A DNA stretch of 64,000 bases from Mariniphaga sp. (GTDB lineage: Bacteria; Bacteroidota; Bacteroidia; Bacteroidales; Prolixibacteraceae): contig JAGXGA010000011.1 in NCBI GenBank assembly GCA_024636975.1, positions 1-64,000 of the forward strand, in the 5' to 3' direction. Position numbers and translations under genes: made by a program. Shown one piece after another: positions 9,553 to 18,614 of this stretch. Below the pieces are notes generated by a model. The model was given only the letters and a program-made list of their open reading frames with translations, searched no databases and was not told where the DNA came from. The number at the start of each line of letters is the position of its first letter. The first letter of the stretch is position 1.

Positions 9553-10317
9553 CTAATCTTTCCTGCCATCAATCCATTTTTTGAACTCCACGACCTTGTC
9601 GAGACTTACAAATACGCCTTCCGGTACAGGTGGATTCAGTTCCAGTTTCAGCCTGCTTTTCGGGAAAATGTGAATGTTGGTAATTGCCGGCAGGCCCACC
9701 AGGAATTGGCGGTTTACCCTGAAAAACAGGCCCGGGTCAAGTTCCTCCACAAGTTTATCCAGGCTCTGGTCGAGTGAGTACTGGCTTTTGGAATGCATGG
9801 CCACAAATGTGATTCCGCTGTTCGAGAAAAAATAGGCTATATCATTTACATCAACACTTTTCAACTTCTGACCAACTACCATGGAAAACCGCTGGCGATA
9901 CGTCTTTTCCTTCACGTGCATGAGTTTATACAATTCCTTAATATCTACCAGTTGATTGGTCTCGCCCCATTCGCGGTATTTTATAATTGCCTTTTCGAGC
10001 TCCTCCTGAACAATGGGCTTCAGCAGGTAGTCGATGCTCTTTAGCTTAAATGCTTTAATGGCATATTCATCGAATGCCGTTGTGAAAATTATAGGTGAAT
10101 TTACCTTCACCTGGTCGAAAATCGAGAAGCTCAGGCCATCTTCGAGATGAATATCCAGAAAGATCAAATCGGGTTGCGGGTTCGACTTCAGCCACGCCAC
10201 GGATTCTTCTACCGATTCGAGCATTGCCAGAATTTCAATGGAAGGATCGATGGCTTTTACCATTGATTCCAGTCGCCGGGCTGCAAGTTGTTCGTCTTCA
10301 ATAATTAAGGTGTTCAT
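9553..10317 (-). CDS. LytTR-family response regulator
   Basis: DNA-binding response regulator, about 254 aa from the ATG at 10317 (MNTLIIEDEQLAARRL). The track start at 10350 adds an 11-residue leader that is not part of the receiver fold. The receiver domain (1-120) carries the acidic pair IIEDEQ, the phospho-acceptor in FLDIHL, and the KP switch lysine in LLKPIVQEEL. The LytTR DNA-binding domain spans about 150-254 (FRVNRQFLVGLPAI). It lies 10 bases downstream of a receiver-only gene and after a LytS-type kinase, which is its likely partner. Target promoters are unknown. Confidence 0.92.
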   Translation of the reverse strand: MNTLIIEDEQLAARRLESMVKAIDPSIEILAMLESVEESVAWLKSNPQPDLIFLDIHLEDGLSFSIFDQVKVNSPIIFTTAFDEYAIKAFKLKSIDYLLKPIVQEELEKAIIKYREWGETNQLVDIKELYKLMHVKEKTYRQRFSMVVGQKLKSVDVNDIAYFFSNSGITFVAMHSKSQYSLDQSLDKLVEELDPGLFFRVNRQFLVGLPAITNIHIFPKSRLKLELNPPVPEGVFVSLDKVVEFKKWIDGRKD

Positions 10318-10327
10318 ATTACAGGTG

Positions 10328-10741
10328 TTATTTTTTATCCAGGATATCACTAAAAAAACCTTGCCCGATTGGTTTCCGGTAATTGTTTTCCGAATTCAGG
10401 TACTTGTGAAGCATTGCTTCCAGTTCATCGCCCACAATGGGCTTGTGCAAAAAGTCGATGCCTTTTGTTGTGAAGGCCTTAATTGCCATTTCATCGGTTG
10501 CGGTGGTAAACACTATGGGACTTGAAACGCTCACTTTTTCAAAAATGGCAAAACTCAGATCATCTTCCAAATGAATGTCAAGAAAGATCAGATCGGGTTC
10601 GGCATTTTTGGTAAACCATTCCACTGATTCTTCAACTGATTCCAGCCATGCTGCAATTTCAATTTCCGGATCAAATTCTTTAATCATATTTTCCAGACGT
10701 TTTGCAGCATACATTTCATCTTCAATTATCACTACTCTCAT
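10328..10741 (-). CDS. Receiver-only response regulator, tandem relative of the LytTR regulator
   Basis: A 137-aa receiver domain with no output domain. It has the same landmarks as the following gene (VVIIEDE, FLDIHLEDDLSF, LHKPIVGDEL), and the two share long matching blocks by eye, including ESVEESVEWF versus ESVEESVAWL. This points to a tandem duplication followed by loss of LytTR from this copy. The C-terminus (FFSDILDKK) is short and unrelated to LytTR. It may act as a phosphate sink or competitor in the pathway, or as a decayed copy. It lies between the kinase and the full regulator in one operon. Confidence 0.88.
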   Translation of the reverse strand: MRVVIIEDEMYAAKRLENMIKEFDPEIEIAAWLESVEESVEWFTKNAEPDLIFLDIHLEDDLSFAIFEKVSVSSPIVFTTATDEMAIKAFTTKGIDFLHKPIVGDELEAMLHKYLNSENNYRKPIGQGFFSDILDKK

Positions 10742-10771
10742 TTTTTTTATTTTAATATTTGATCCCGTGAA

Positions 10772-13450
10772 TTAGTTTTTTAACGGAATACGGGCTATAA
10801 ATTTTGTTTCTGTTTTATAGAATTGCGGAACGGGCATTTCCAAAAGATGGTAGCGGTGTTCGATGTTTTTTAAACCAACACCGGTTGAAGCCATATGCGA
10901 TTCGCGTTCCTGCAGGTTGTTTTCAACGGTCAGTGTATTTTCGTTTTCAATGAAAATGTCGATTTTCAAAGGATTCTTTTTCGACATTGAATTGTGCTTG
11001 ATGGCATTTTCTATCAGTAATTGCAAGGCCAATGGAAGAATTTTCAGTTCCTTTTTTTCATCGCCTATGGTCACATTCACCTCAATCTTATTCATAAACC
11101 GAATGTTTAGCAGGAATATATAGGCATCCAGGAAATCGAGTTCAGTTTGGAGGTTCACCAGTTCATTGTCCTTATTTTCGAGCACATACCGGTAGACTTT
11201 TGATAGGTGTTCGGTGAATTTCTCAGCCAGATTGGGTTCGAGCTTGATTAAGGAAGTAAGCACATTCAGGCTGTTAAACAGGAAATGCGGGTTTACCTGC
11301 TGTCGCAAAACTTCAAACTGCGACTGTAAATTTTCTTTTTGTAAGCGAATAAGTTGAGTGTTCGCCTCGGTTAGTTTGTGTGTCTTTTCGCGGATGCTGA
11401 TTTCGAGGTTTTGATTCAATTCCTCGAGTTTTTCTTTTGCAATGCGTAATTCCTCTTCTATAATTAACCGCTGTGAAATATCGCGTATGATGATAAAGGC
11501 AGCTGGCTGACCATTAAATTCCGAAGTACGGGTGTTTAGCTCAATATGGAGAATTTTACCATCTTTCCGTTTTATCCTGCTTCGGTAGATAACCTGAAAA
11601 TCTTCCCCCGCCATCCTGCGATGATGATATAATTGAATCAGTTCATGGTCTTCCGGCTCAACATGTTCAAGATATGATTGGTCAATCAATTCTTCTGCCC
11701 TGTACTGCATCAACTCACAAAAGGCCTGATTTACGAACTTTAATTTACTGTTCTGAATTATTATAATACCATCGACTGCTTTTTCTATCAGCAACCGGTA
11801 TTTTTCCTCGCTTTGCTTCAATGCATTTTCCATGGCTATATGCGAGCTCATGTCCAGAATGATTCCCCTGGTACCTGTTACTTCGCCATTTTCGAGCATT
11901 GGTGATGCAAAAATCATTATAGGAAACTCAGTGCCGTCTTTTTTAATTGCCGTGTAATGTGTTCCCTGTGTATGATAGTTTTCGGTAATGCTTTTTGCCA
12001 TGTTTTTACGCATGAGGTCGTGTTGTTCAGAAGCAATAAAATCGAATGCCGATCGTCCGTAATCGACAACAGAGATTCCAAATTTTTTATGTCCGGTTTG
12101 GTTCATATAGGTAATCCTGCCGTTTTTATCAAGTTCATACACCGATTGTGGCAACATTTCAGCCAGCTCGCGGTATTTCTTTTCGCTGATAAGCAGTGCC
12201 TGCTGCATTTTTTTACTTTCCGTAACATTGTGCAAGGTCATAAAAAAGGCCGGTTCCCCTTCGAAATCCACTGTATCTGACTGCACTTCGACCTCAATGA
12301 CCTGATTGTATTTTGAAACCAACTGCATGGAATAGTTGGCCGGAATATTTCTGTCCTTCACCTGGTCACGATTGAGCTTGAGCATTTCCCGGTGCTTTTG
12401 ATTCGGAACCACATCCAGTTCATTCATGCTGTAAAATTCCTCCTGAGTATATCCGAGCATCCGGCACATTGCGTTGTTTACAAATTTGAATTTACCGTTC
12501 TGGGAAATAATAATTCCATCCTGTGAATTCTCGACCAGGGTTTTGTATTTCGCTTCACTCTCGCGGATGGCTCGTTCATAGTTCATTTTATCGGTAATAT
12601 CCTGCTGGATGACAAGAAATCCATCCATTTCACCCTGTTCATTTTTGAAAGGCGCTGCAATGGTATTTGCCCAGTATTTTGATCCGTTTTTATGGACAGA
12701 TAGTAAATGGCCCTGCCAGCTCTTGCCTTCTCTAAGTTGACGGATTATCTCTTTTCGTGATTCAGGAATTTCATTTATTCCCAGGTAAAGGGTATCGTTT
12801 ATATTTTTATGCAGCAAATCTTCCTCTGTATAACCGGAAAGCTGGGTAAAATAAGGATTGATGTATTCAAAATTGGAGTATTTATCCATAATGAAAACCG
12901 CTCCCGGTGCCTGATCCAAAACCAGCCTGAATTTACGAAGTTCCTTTTCCGATTTTACGCGTTTTGTTATATCGAGTGAAACACCCATATAACCTGTTTT
13001 GATACCATCTTCATTAAAAACAGGGGAAACACGGGAATCGTAACAAGTACCTTCCACCTCAATGATGTCACTTTGAATTTCCCCGTTCAGCACTTTCCTG
13101 AGAAATGTTTCTGCTGCTGTCCCCTTATACAACTCAAGTGCAGACTGTCCGATTCGCGGCTCCCGATTGTTTGCTTCATCATCATGATGTTTCGTATAGG
13201 TAAAGATTCCATTCAAATCAATACCCCATATTTGAATGGGGGCATTTGAGAGGATGTTATCCAGGAATTGCTTGCTCTTTAGAAGTCGCTGTTCCTTTAA
13301 TTTGTGGTTTTCGATTTCAGCGACCAACTTTTTATTCTCGGCGAGGAGTTGCTGGTTTTTGTCTTCAAGTTCATTCTTGATTTTATCAGTTAAATGATCT
13401 GATTTCATACCTTTGATTTTAGTTGGCACCAATTTAAGAGTTTTCTTCAT
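10772..13450 (-). CDS. Multi-PAS LytS-type sensor histidine kinase
   Basis: Cytoplasmic sensor kinase of 892 aa with no membrane segment. A coiled-coil start (residues 20-60) leads into about five PAS/PAC modules covering 60-665; the GYTEEDLLHKNI, GYTQEEFYSMNEL and QYRAEELIDQSYL pieces mark successive PAS starts. A second coiled coil (670-710) follows, then the His_kinase domain with the phospho-histidine in QQVNPHFLFNSLNVL. A HATPase-type domain ends the protein, with the N-box IENAIKHN and TGVGLKNIEHR. LytS kinases pair with LytTR regulators, and two receiver genes lie directly downstream. Its first bases overlap the small upstream gene by 17 nt. The ligand sensed by the PAS array is unknown. 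Confidence 0.93.
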   Translation of the reverse strand: MKKTLKLVPTKIKGMKSDHLTDKIKNELEDKNQQLLAENKKLVAEIENHKLKEQRLLKSKQFLDNILSNAPIQIWGIDLNGIFTYTKHHDDEANNREPRIGQSALELYKGTAAETFLRKVLNGEIQSDIIEVEGTCYDSRVSPVFNEDGIKTGYMGVSLDITKRVKSEKELRKFRLVLDQAPGAVFIMDKYSNFEYINPYFTQLSGYTEEDLLHKNINDTLYLGINEIPESRKEIIRQLREGKSWQGHLLSVHKNGSKYWANTIAAPFKNEQGEMDGFLVIQQDITDKMNYERAIRESEAKYKTLVENSQDGIIISQNGKFKFVNNAMCRMLGYTQEEFYSMNELDVVPNQKHREMLKLNRDQVKDRNIPANYSMQLVSKYNQVIEVEVQSDTVDFEGEPAFFMTLHNVTESKKMQQALLISEKKYRELAEMLPQSVYELDKNGRITYMNQTGHKKFGISVVDYGRSAFDFIASEQHDLMRKNMAKSITENYHTQGTHYTAIKKDGTEFPIMIFASPMLENGEVTGTRGIILDMSSHIAMENALKQSEEKYRLLIEKAVDGIIIIQNSKLKFVNQAFCELMQYRAEELIDQSYLEHVEPEDHELIQLYHHRRMAGEDFQVIYRSRIKRKDGKILHIELNTRTSEFNGQPAAFIIIRDISQRLIIEEELRIAKEKLEELNQNLEISIREKTHKLTEANTQLIRLQKENLQSQFEVLRQQVNPHFLFNSLNVLTSLIKLEPNLAEKFTEHLSKVYRYVLENKDNELVNLQTELDFLDAYIFLLNIRFMNKIEVNVTIGDEKKELKILPLALQLLIENAIKHNSMSKKNPLKIDIFIENENTLTVENNLQERESHMASTGVGLKNIEHRYHLLEMPVPQFYKTETKFIARIPLKN

Positions 13451-13673
13451 ATTCTCTGATTTTTAGGGGAGCTGATTGATTGGCCCATTTAAAAGAATAA
13501 CGGTCCCTGAAGGATACCCTCCATAATAAATTGAATGCAATCCTAAACCCTGAAACGATTGGCAGGAAAAAGAAAAAAGTCCACTTCAGCGTTCGGAGTA
13601 AATGTTGTTCCATCTCAAAGGATACTTCAGCAGCCGATAAAGGGTGATTGGTTTTTAAAATCATTGTGTTCAT
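13434..13673 (-). CDS. Small membrane protein of the kinase operon
   Basis: Short protein of about 79 aa if started at the ATG at 13673 (MNTMILKTNHPL). The track start at 13694 would overlap the preceding DUF3795 stop. One hydrophobic region (WTFFFFLPIVSGFRIAFNLL) is flanked by charged residues and could span the membrane once or as a short hairpin. It overlaps the kinase start by 17 bases, suggesting translational coupling and perhaps a membrane tether or regulatory partner for the otherwise soluble kinase. No family recognised. Confidence 0.55.
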   Translation of the reverse strand: MNTMILKTNHPLSAAEVSFEMEQHLLRTLKWTFFFFLPIVSGFRIAFNLLWRVSFRDRYSFKWANQSAPLKIREYEENS

Positions 13674-13684
13674 AGTTTGTATTT

Positions 13685-14116
13685 TTACATGCATGAATCA
13701 AGCTTCCGGGTATAAAATCCCGTAAATATTTTCTTTGAATGTTCTGTAGCCCATTTATCGACACCCATTTTTTGAATCATGCACAGATTAAAAAGCTTCA
13801 GTGCATGTGGAACACGTTCGGCACGGTCGGCTAACGGCTGCAACCTGGGACATGGAAACTCATCGCATTCGAAACAATATTCCACATTTTTTGAACGGAT
13901 GCACTGATACATTTTGCAGTGCCCATCAATACCAAGAATTTCCAGGCCGGGGCAGTAACCGTTATTGTCGCGACAGCCTTTGCACCTGTACTTATCATCG
14001 GGGATGTTGTTTCGTTGCAGGAAGGCCTTTCTGTTTTCACTGTTTTCTTCGCCAATGTAGAGCGGGCAGTTGAAGCAATCTTTTCCACAGGGTGCGGTTA
14101 AATTTCGGTAATCCAT
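13685..14116 (-). CDS. DUF3795 cysteine-rich protein
   Basis: A 143-aa protein of the DUF3795 family. It begins YRNLTAPCGKDCFNCPLYIG and has paired cysteines throughout: YRCKGCRDNNGYCPG, HCKMYQCI, and VEYCFECDEFPCPRL. This pattern suggests bound zinc or an iron-sulphur centre, but the family role is not established. It is the first gene of the minus-strand block leading into the small membrane protein and PAS kinase, so it may feed a redox or metal signal into the pathway. That link is inference from position only. Confidence 0.85.
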   Translation of the reverse strand: MDYRNLTAPCGKDCFNCPLYIGEENSENRKAFLQRNNIPDDKYRCKGCRDNNGYCPGLEILGIDGHCKMYQCIRSKNVEYCFECDEFPCPRLQPLADRAERVPHALKLFNLCMIQKMGVDKWATEHSKKIFTGFYTRKLDSCM

Positions 14117-14332
14117 AGCCTTTTATTTTGGGTTAAAAATATTTCAAAACCAGCGAATGCTAAATTTTTTCCGGATGAATGACGGAAATCCGGGGATGAA
14201 TAACGCATTTAAACCAGGGACAGTGCTCCTCTGGTTTTGTTATTGGAGGCCTTCAGCTACCTGTCAAAACAATTTGCATACGATCGCTGTATTTAATAAT
14301 AGATAATAAAGTTGAACCCATAGACATCCGCA

Positions 14333-14827
14333 ATGAAAAATCGATTGATACTGTTCGTCCTGTTTGTATTGTTTTCCATTAAAGTACAATCCCAGAACAA
14401 CGTTAGTGCTTCGCTGGGTGTGGGGCTGCCTGAACTCATAAATATTGGTGCCCGGTATGAGTTGCCACCAATAAAGTTTGGGATGAGTATTGGTACAGCG
14501 TTTACCGGTGATTACGCACTATCGGGTGATGTGTATTACCACTTTGGCGGGCGTTCTCAATTGAGTGAAGTGCCACCATGGTACATCAGGGCAAATCTGA
14601 CGTGGTGGCAATTCAATAAAATTTTATTTATTGATCTGGGGGAGGCTGTGTTGCTTGGCATTCGGGTTGGCAGAGATTTCAATGTAACCGAAAACTTTGG
14701 CGTTAGCATCGATGGAGGAATAATCCCTGTTTCTTTTTTTTCAGGAAAGAAGATTCCTTTTTCATTTATTCCAACTGTCAGCTTCAGTGTTTATAACAGG
14801 CTTTGGAAATTACACGAAAGGCGTTAA
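14333..14827 (+). CDS. Small secreted beta-rich protein
   Basis: A 164-aa protein with a Sec signal peptide (KNRLILFVLFVLFSIKVQSQ). The mature part alternates hydrophobic and polar residues with many glycines and aromatics (ASLGVGLPELINIGARYEL, LWKLHERR at the end), as in small outer-membrane beta-barrels. No lipobox and no family motif is visible. Its 5' flank (14117-14332) lies between divergent genes and must hold its promoter. It is followed by 174 bases without a gene. No function assigned. Confidence 0.7.
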   Translation: MKNRLILFVLFVLFSIKVQSQNNVSASLGVGLPELINIGARYELPPIKFGMSIGTAFTGDYALSGDVYYHFGGRSQLSEVPPWYIRANLTWWQFNKILFIDLGEAVLLGIRVGRDFNVTENFGVSIDGGIIPVSFFSGKKIPFSFIPTVSFSVYNRLWKLHERR

Positions 14828-14946
14828 GAAATTGAAACTGTAAAGGGAAATTTAAACAGTGAGACTGAAATTCTTAACGAATGCAGAGGCATCGTCCAAG
14901 GTGATGAAAAGTGTTGAAGTAATTGTTCTGATTGGATTAAAATGAG

Positions 14947-14975
14947 TTGTGTTTAAAATTGGATCGTTATATTTG
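14947..14975 (+). promoter_or_regulatory. Bacteroidota-type promoter upstream of GH43
   Basis: TATATTTG at 14968-14975 fits the TAnnTTTG -7 box of the Bacteroidota housekeeping sigma factor. A TTG at 14947-14949 lies 18 bases upstream, in range for the -33 element. Transcription would start around 14982, leaving about 20 bases of leader before the ATG at 15002. Confidence 0.5.
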
Positions 14976-15001
14976 CTGGTAATGGTAAAAATGTTTCGAC
15001 A

Positions 15002-16006
15002 ATGAAAGCAATCCGGTTTTTAACGGTAATCTTACTTACTGTTTTTTTTCCTCAGGTGTGTTTGGCACAAACGCCTGAGTTTGATAATCCAATTGCAGAA
15101 CAACGTGCCGATCCCTGGGTACATAAGGCAGATGACGGAACTTATTATCTGATTGCCACTGTTCCTGAATACGACCGGATTGTATTGAGAAAGGCAAAGA
15201 GCATTAACGGGTTAAAACATGCCACAGAAAAAGAAATATGGCATAAACATGAAAAAGGGGTAATGGGGCACCACATCTGGGCGCCGGAGTTGCATAGGAT
15301 TGAAGGGAAGTGGTATGTTTACTTTGCTGCAGGCGAAGCAGAAGATATCTGGAATATCCGGATGTGGGTATTGTTGAATCCTTCGGATGATCCAATGGAG
15401 GGCGAATGGAAAGAAGAAGGAAGGATAAAAACCAGCAGAGAGTCGTTTTCGCTTGATGCTACTACATTTGAGTATAAAGGTAAACGCTACCTTATATGGG
15501 CCCAGAATGTAAGGGGAGGGGCACATGGAACGGCATTGGTTTTGTCTGAAATGAAAGACCCTTTAACACTGACGGGGCCGGAGGTGATAATAACAGAGCC
15601 TGAATTCAGCTGGGAGCGGATGAAGTACAATGTGAATGAAGGGGCGGCAGTTATCAAACGGAATGGGAAAGTTTTTGTGACCTATTCAGCCAGCGCCACC
15701 AATCACAATTATTGTATGGGACTGTTATGGATTGATGACAAGGCTGATTTACTTCAGGCCTCGAACTGGAATAAATCGCCCGGCCCGGTTTTTTATTCCA
15801 ATGATGAATTAAGGCGGTACGGACCCGGGCATAATTCATTTACTACAGCTGAAGATGGAGAAACCGTAATAATGGTTTATCATGCACGTGACTATAAGGA
15901 AATACAGGGTCATGAGCTATCCGATCCGAATCGTGCCACACGTGCTCGGGTAGTTCAATGGACAGAAAGCGGCTTTCCCGACTTCATGCAAAACCAGGGA
16001 GATTAA
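15002..16006 (+). CDS. Secreted glycoside hydrolase family 43 protein
   Basis: Exported five-bladed beta-propeller glycosidase of the GH43 type, 334 aa with signal peptide ending VCLAQ. The three acidic residues expected in the family are placed in order: D37 in QRADPW (general base), D152 in FSLDATTF (pKa modulator) and E213 in NVNEGAAV (general acid). The HHIWAPELHRIEGKWYVYF block at about 90-109 is typical of the fold. GH43 enzymes are usually arabinofuranosidases or xylosidases; the exact substrate cannot be read here. It stands alone rather than in a polysaccharide utilization locus, since no SusC/SusD pair is adjacent. Confidence 0.88.
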   Translation: MKAIRFLTVILLTVFFPQVCLAQTPEFDNPIAEQRADPWVHKADDGTYYLIATVPEYDRIVLRKAKSINGLKHATEKEIWHKHEKGVMGHHIWAPELHRIEGKWYVYFAAGEAEDIWNIRMWVLLNPSDDPMEGEWKEEGRIKTSRESFSLDATTFEYKGKRYLIWAQNVRGGAHGTALVLSEMKDPLTLTGPEVIITEPEFSWERMKYNVNEGAAVIKRNGKVFVTYSASATNHNYCMGLLWIDDKADLLQASNWNKSPGPVFYSNDELRRYGPGHNSFTTAEDGETVIMVYHARDYKEIQGHELSDPNRATRARVVQWTESGFPDFMQNQGD

Positions 16007-16244
16007 CTCCTGTTAAGATAAAAAAAAGACCAGTAGCCTTAATATCCTATACGGTGGCAAAATCTTTCTCTGAGAGCATTTGATTACAATCGGTGCATAA
16101 GACAGATCCGATGAAGAAGGCTTCCGGATGTCGTGTTAGCATTTGTTTTGTTGTGTTGTCCATTTGTCAATATAGTGTTATCTTTAACCTAATACTTTTC
16201 AAATCAGGATCGGTCAATAAGTTGATTTCAAAGGAGGCATTGAT

Positions 16245-18365
16245 ATGAATGAAGAACTGTATTCGCAAGGGAAAGATGATGTTATAGGAGATGAACTGCA
16301 GGTATCCCGGCGCGATTTTCTTAAGCTGTCAGGCAGTGGTCTTTTTATTTGCTTTATACCTGGAACTATTGGTGCTATTGCCCAACAGCGTGACAGGACG
16401 TATCCCTCCGATTTAAATGCCTATCTGAAAATTGGTGATGACGGCAGGGTAACCTTGTTCTGCAGCAAGATTGAAATGGGGCAGGGGATTATAACTTCGA
16501 TGGCACAGTTGCTGGCCGATGAACTGGATGTAGCGCTTGATTCCATCGACATGGTTATGGGCGATACGGATCTGTGCCCTTGGGACAGTGGCACAACCGG
16601 ATCACGTAGCACGAAATACTACGGACCGCCACTTCGTAAAGCAGGTGCTGAGGCACGGGCCGTGTTGCTGCAAATGGCAACGGAGCTACTGGATGTCAAA
16701 CAAGAGTATCTTGTTGTTGAAAAAGGTGTCATCAGCGATAAAAGGAATGCCTCCAAAGAAGTGAGCTATGCTGAACTGGTGGAAGGAAAACAAATTATCA
16801 GGAATGTTTCAGAAGTTTCCATTAAACCCTTTTCGGAGCATCGGATTACCGGTAAGCCTGTCAGGCGAACCGACGCCCTTGAAAAAGTGACAGGTGAGGC
16901 CCGGTTCACCGGAGATATAATCCTCCCGAAAATGCTGTATGCAAAAGTTTTGAGACCTCCCTCCCATGATGCTACCCTGTTGTCGGTTGATGTTTCTGCC
17001 ACCCGTAAAATTTCCGGAATAACTATCATACAGGAAGAAGGCCTGATTGCTGTGCTGCATGAAAAGCCTGAGCCTGCAGAAAGGGCGCTTACCCTGATTA
17101 AAGCCAATTGGGAGGTTCGGGAAGCAAAAGTTAATAACACTTCCATATTTGACCATCTCAAAGAAGCTGCACACGAGGGGCGGATTTATGTGGAGGGCGG
17201 CAACCTTAAAGATGGGCAGACAGAAGCTCAACAAAGGGTAAAATCGGAATTTTATAACCATTATGTTGCCCATGCACCTATGGAACCCTACACCGTTGTG
17301 GCTCATGTTGAGGATGAACAGGTGAAAGTATGGGCATCGACCCAGGCTCCTTTCCGTGTAAGGGAAACTGTTGCCGATACATTGAAAGTGCCAGAGGAGA
17401 AGGTCCATGTGATGACGCCATTTGTGGGCGGTGGGTTTGGTGGAAAGAAATCGGGCCGGCAGATCAGTGAAGCTGTCAGGTTGTCGAAGCTTACCGGACG
17501 TCCTGTGCAGCTTGCCTGGTCGCGTCAGGAAGAGTTTTTCTACGATGCATTTCGTCCGGCGGCTGTGATCAAACTCAATTCAGGATTAAATGAACAGGGG
17601 AAGATTACATGGTGGGACTGTGACATTCTTTATGCGGGATCGCGGAGTTCAGAACCAATATACAGCATCCCGCATTTCCGTGTAAGAACATACAGTGGCA
17701 ATGTGCATCCTTTCGCGACAGGAGCCTGGCGGGGCCCTGGCAGCAATTCCAATGTGTTTGCCATGGAATCGCATACCGATATCCTGGCACAGGCAGCTGG
17801 TATGGACCCACTGTCGTTCAGGATGAACAACCTTATTGATAAACGTATGATCAGGGTATTGAAGGCTGCTGTGGATAAATTCGGACATGAATTTGGCAAA
17901 GGACCATCAGGTAAAGGATTTGGCATTTGCTGTACCAATTACCTGAATACCTATGTGGCAACAATTGCTTATGTATCGGTGGATAAATCTACCGGGCAGG
18001 TAAAGGTGGAGCGGGTGGTTTGTGCCCAGGACATGGGGGAGATCATAAACCCGCAGGGTGCAAAACTGCAGATTGAAAGCGGCATTACCATGGGGCTTAG
18101 CGCTGCACTTTATGAGGAGGTTGAATTCAGTGGCGGAAATGTGCTTACTAAAAATTTTGGCACCTACCGGATATCACGGTTTTCAGATGTGCCTGCAATT
18201 GAAGCTGTACTGGTCGATAATCCGGAGTTGCCACCACAGGGGTGTGGCGAACCGGCCATCACCACTGTTGGTGCTGCACTGGCCAATGCAATCTTTGATG
18301 CTGCAGGCATCCGGTTGTTTACCTTGCCTATGACACCCGAACGGATATTGGCAGCGAGGGGTTAA
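16245..18365 (+). CDS. Molybdopterin-binding subunit, xanthine dehydrogenase/aldehyde oxidase family
   Basis: Large molybdenum-cofactor subunit, 706 aa, of the IorB-like (isoquinoline 1-oxidoreductase beta) type. It has an internal twin-arginine export motif (SRRDFLKLSG at 21-30), so it is probably periplasmic. Family landmarks are KIEMGQGIITSMAQLLADEL, the domain-linking KPVRRTDALEKVTGEARFTGD, TPFVGGGFGGKKS, the molybdopterin-contact block ATGAWRGPGSNSNVFAMES and the late GCGEPAITTVGAALANAIFDA. The last block holds the catalytic glutamate expected in this superfamily. A strong AAGGAGG lies 8 bases before the ATG, unusual for the phylum. No [2Fe-2S] subunit, cytochrome or cofactor-insertion gene is adjacent, so electron transfer partners must be encoded elsewhere. 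Confidence 0.9.
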   Translation: MNEELYSQGKDDVIGDELQVSRRDFLKLSGSGLFICFIPGTIGAIAQQRDRTYPSDLNAYLKIGDDGRVTLFCSKIEMGQGIITSMAQLLADELDVALDSIDMVMGDTDLCPWDSGTTGSRSTKYYGPPLRKAGAEARAVLLQMATELLDVKQEYLVVEKGVISDKRNASKEVSYAELVEGKQIIRNVSEVSIKPFSEHRITGKPVRRTDALEKVTGEARFTGDIILPKMLYAKVLRPPSHDATLLSVDVSATRKISGITIIQEEGLIAVLHEKPEPAERALTLIKANWEVREAKVNNTSIFDHLKEAAHEGRIYVEGGNLKDGQTEAQQRVKSEFYNHYVAHAPMEPYTVVAHVEDEQVKVWASTQAPFRVRETVADTLKVPEEKVHVMTPFVGGGFGGKKSGRQISEAVRLSKLTGRPVQLAWSRQEEFFYDAFRPAAVIKLNSGLNEQGKITWWDCDILYAGSRSSEPIYSIPHFRVRTYSGNVHPFATGAWRGPGSNSNVFAMESHTDILAQAAGMDPLSFRMNNLIDKRMIRVLKAAVDKFGHEFGKGPSGKGFGICCTNYLNTYVATIAYVSVDKSTGQVKVERVVCAQDMGEIINPQGAKLQIESGITMGLSAALYEEVEFSGGNVLTKNFGTYRISRFSDVPAIEAVLVDNPELPPQGCGEPAITTVGAALANAIFDAAGIRLFTLPMTPERILAARG

Positions 18366-18614
18366 AGAGCAAAGAGCAAAGGGTAAAGAGCATAGAGCAA
18401 AGAAATAGTTTAAAGTTTAAAGTTCAAGGTTTAAAGTTTTGCTGTTATTGAGATTATCGGGGAATCAGGTGGCACGGTTTTCGAACCGCGCATTCGAGAG
18501 TTCAAAGTTTAAGATTCAAAGTATAAAGAAGGAATCCGGAGGCGTGGTTTCCGAACCGTGCATTCATTAAAGGCGAGAGAGTTTAAAGTTTATATATTAT
18601 AATCTGTACATTCT
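18366..18614. repeat. Low-complexity and hairpin repeats
   Basis: After the stop comes a purine tract of AGAGCAAAGAGCA type (18366-18405), then TTTAAAGTTTAAAGTTC-like tandem units that recur near 18500 and 18580. Two copies of a hairpin repeat follow: 18468-18495 and 18538-18565, each of the form GG.GGC.(C/T)GGTTT.CGAACCG.GCATTC. No gene is evident. Confidence 0.65.
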
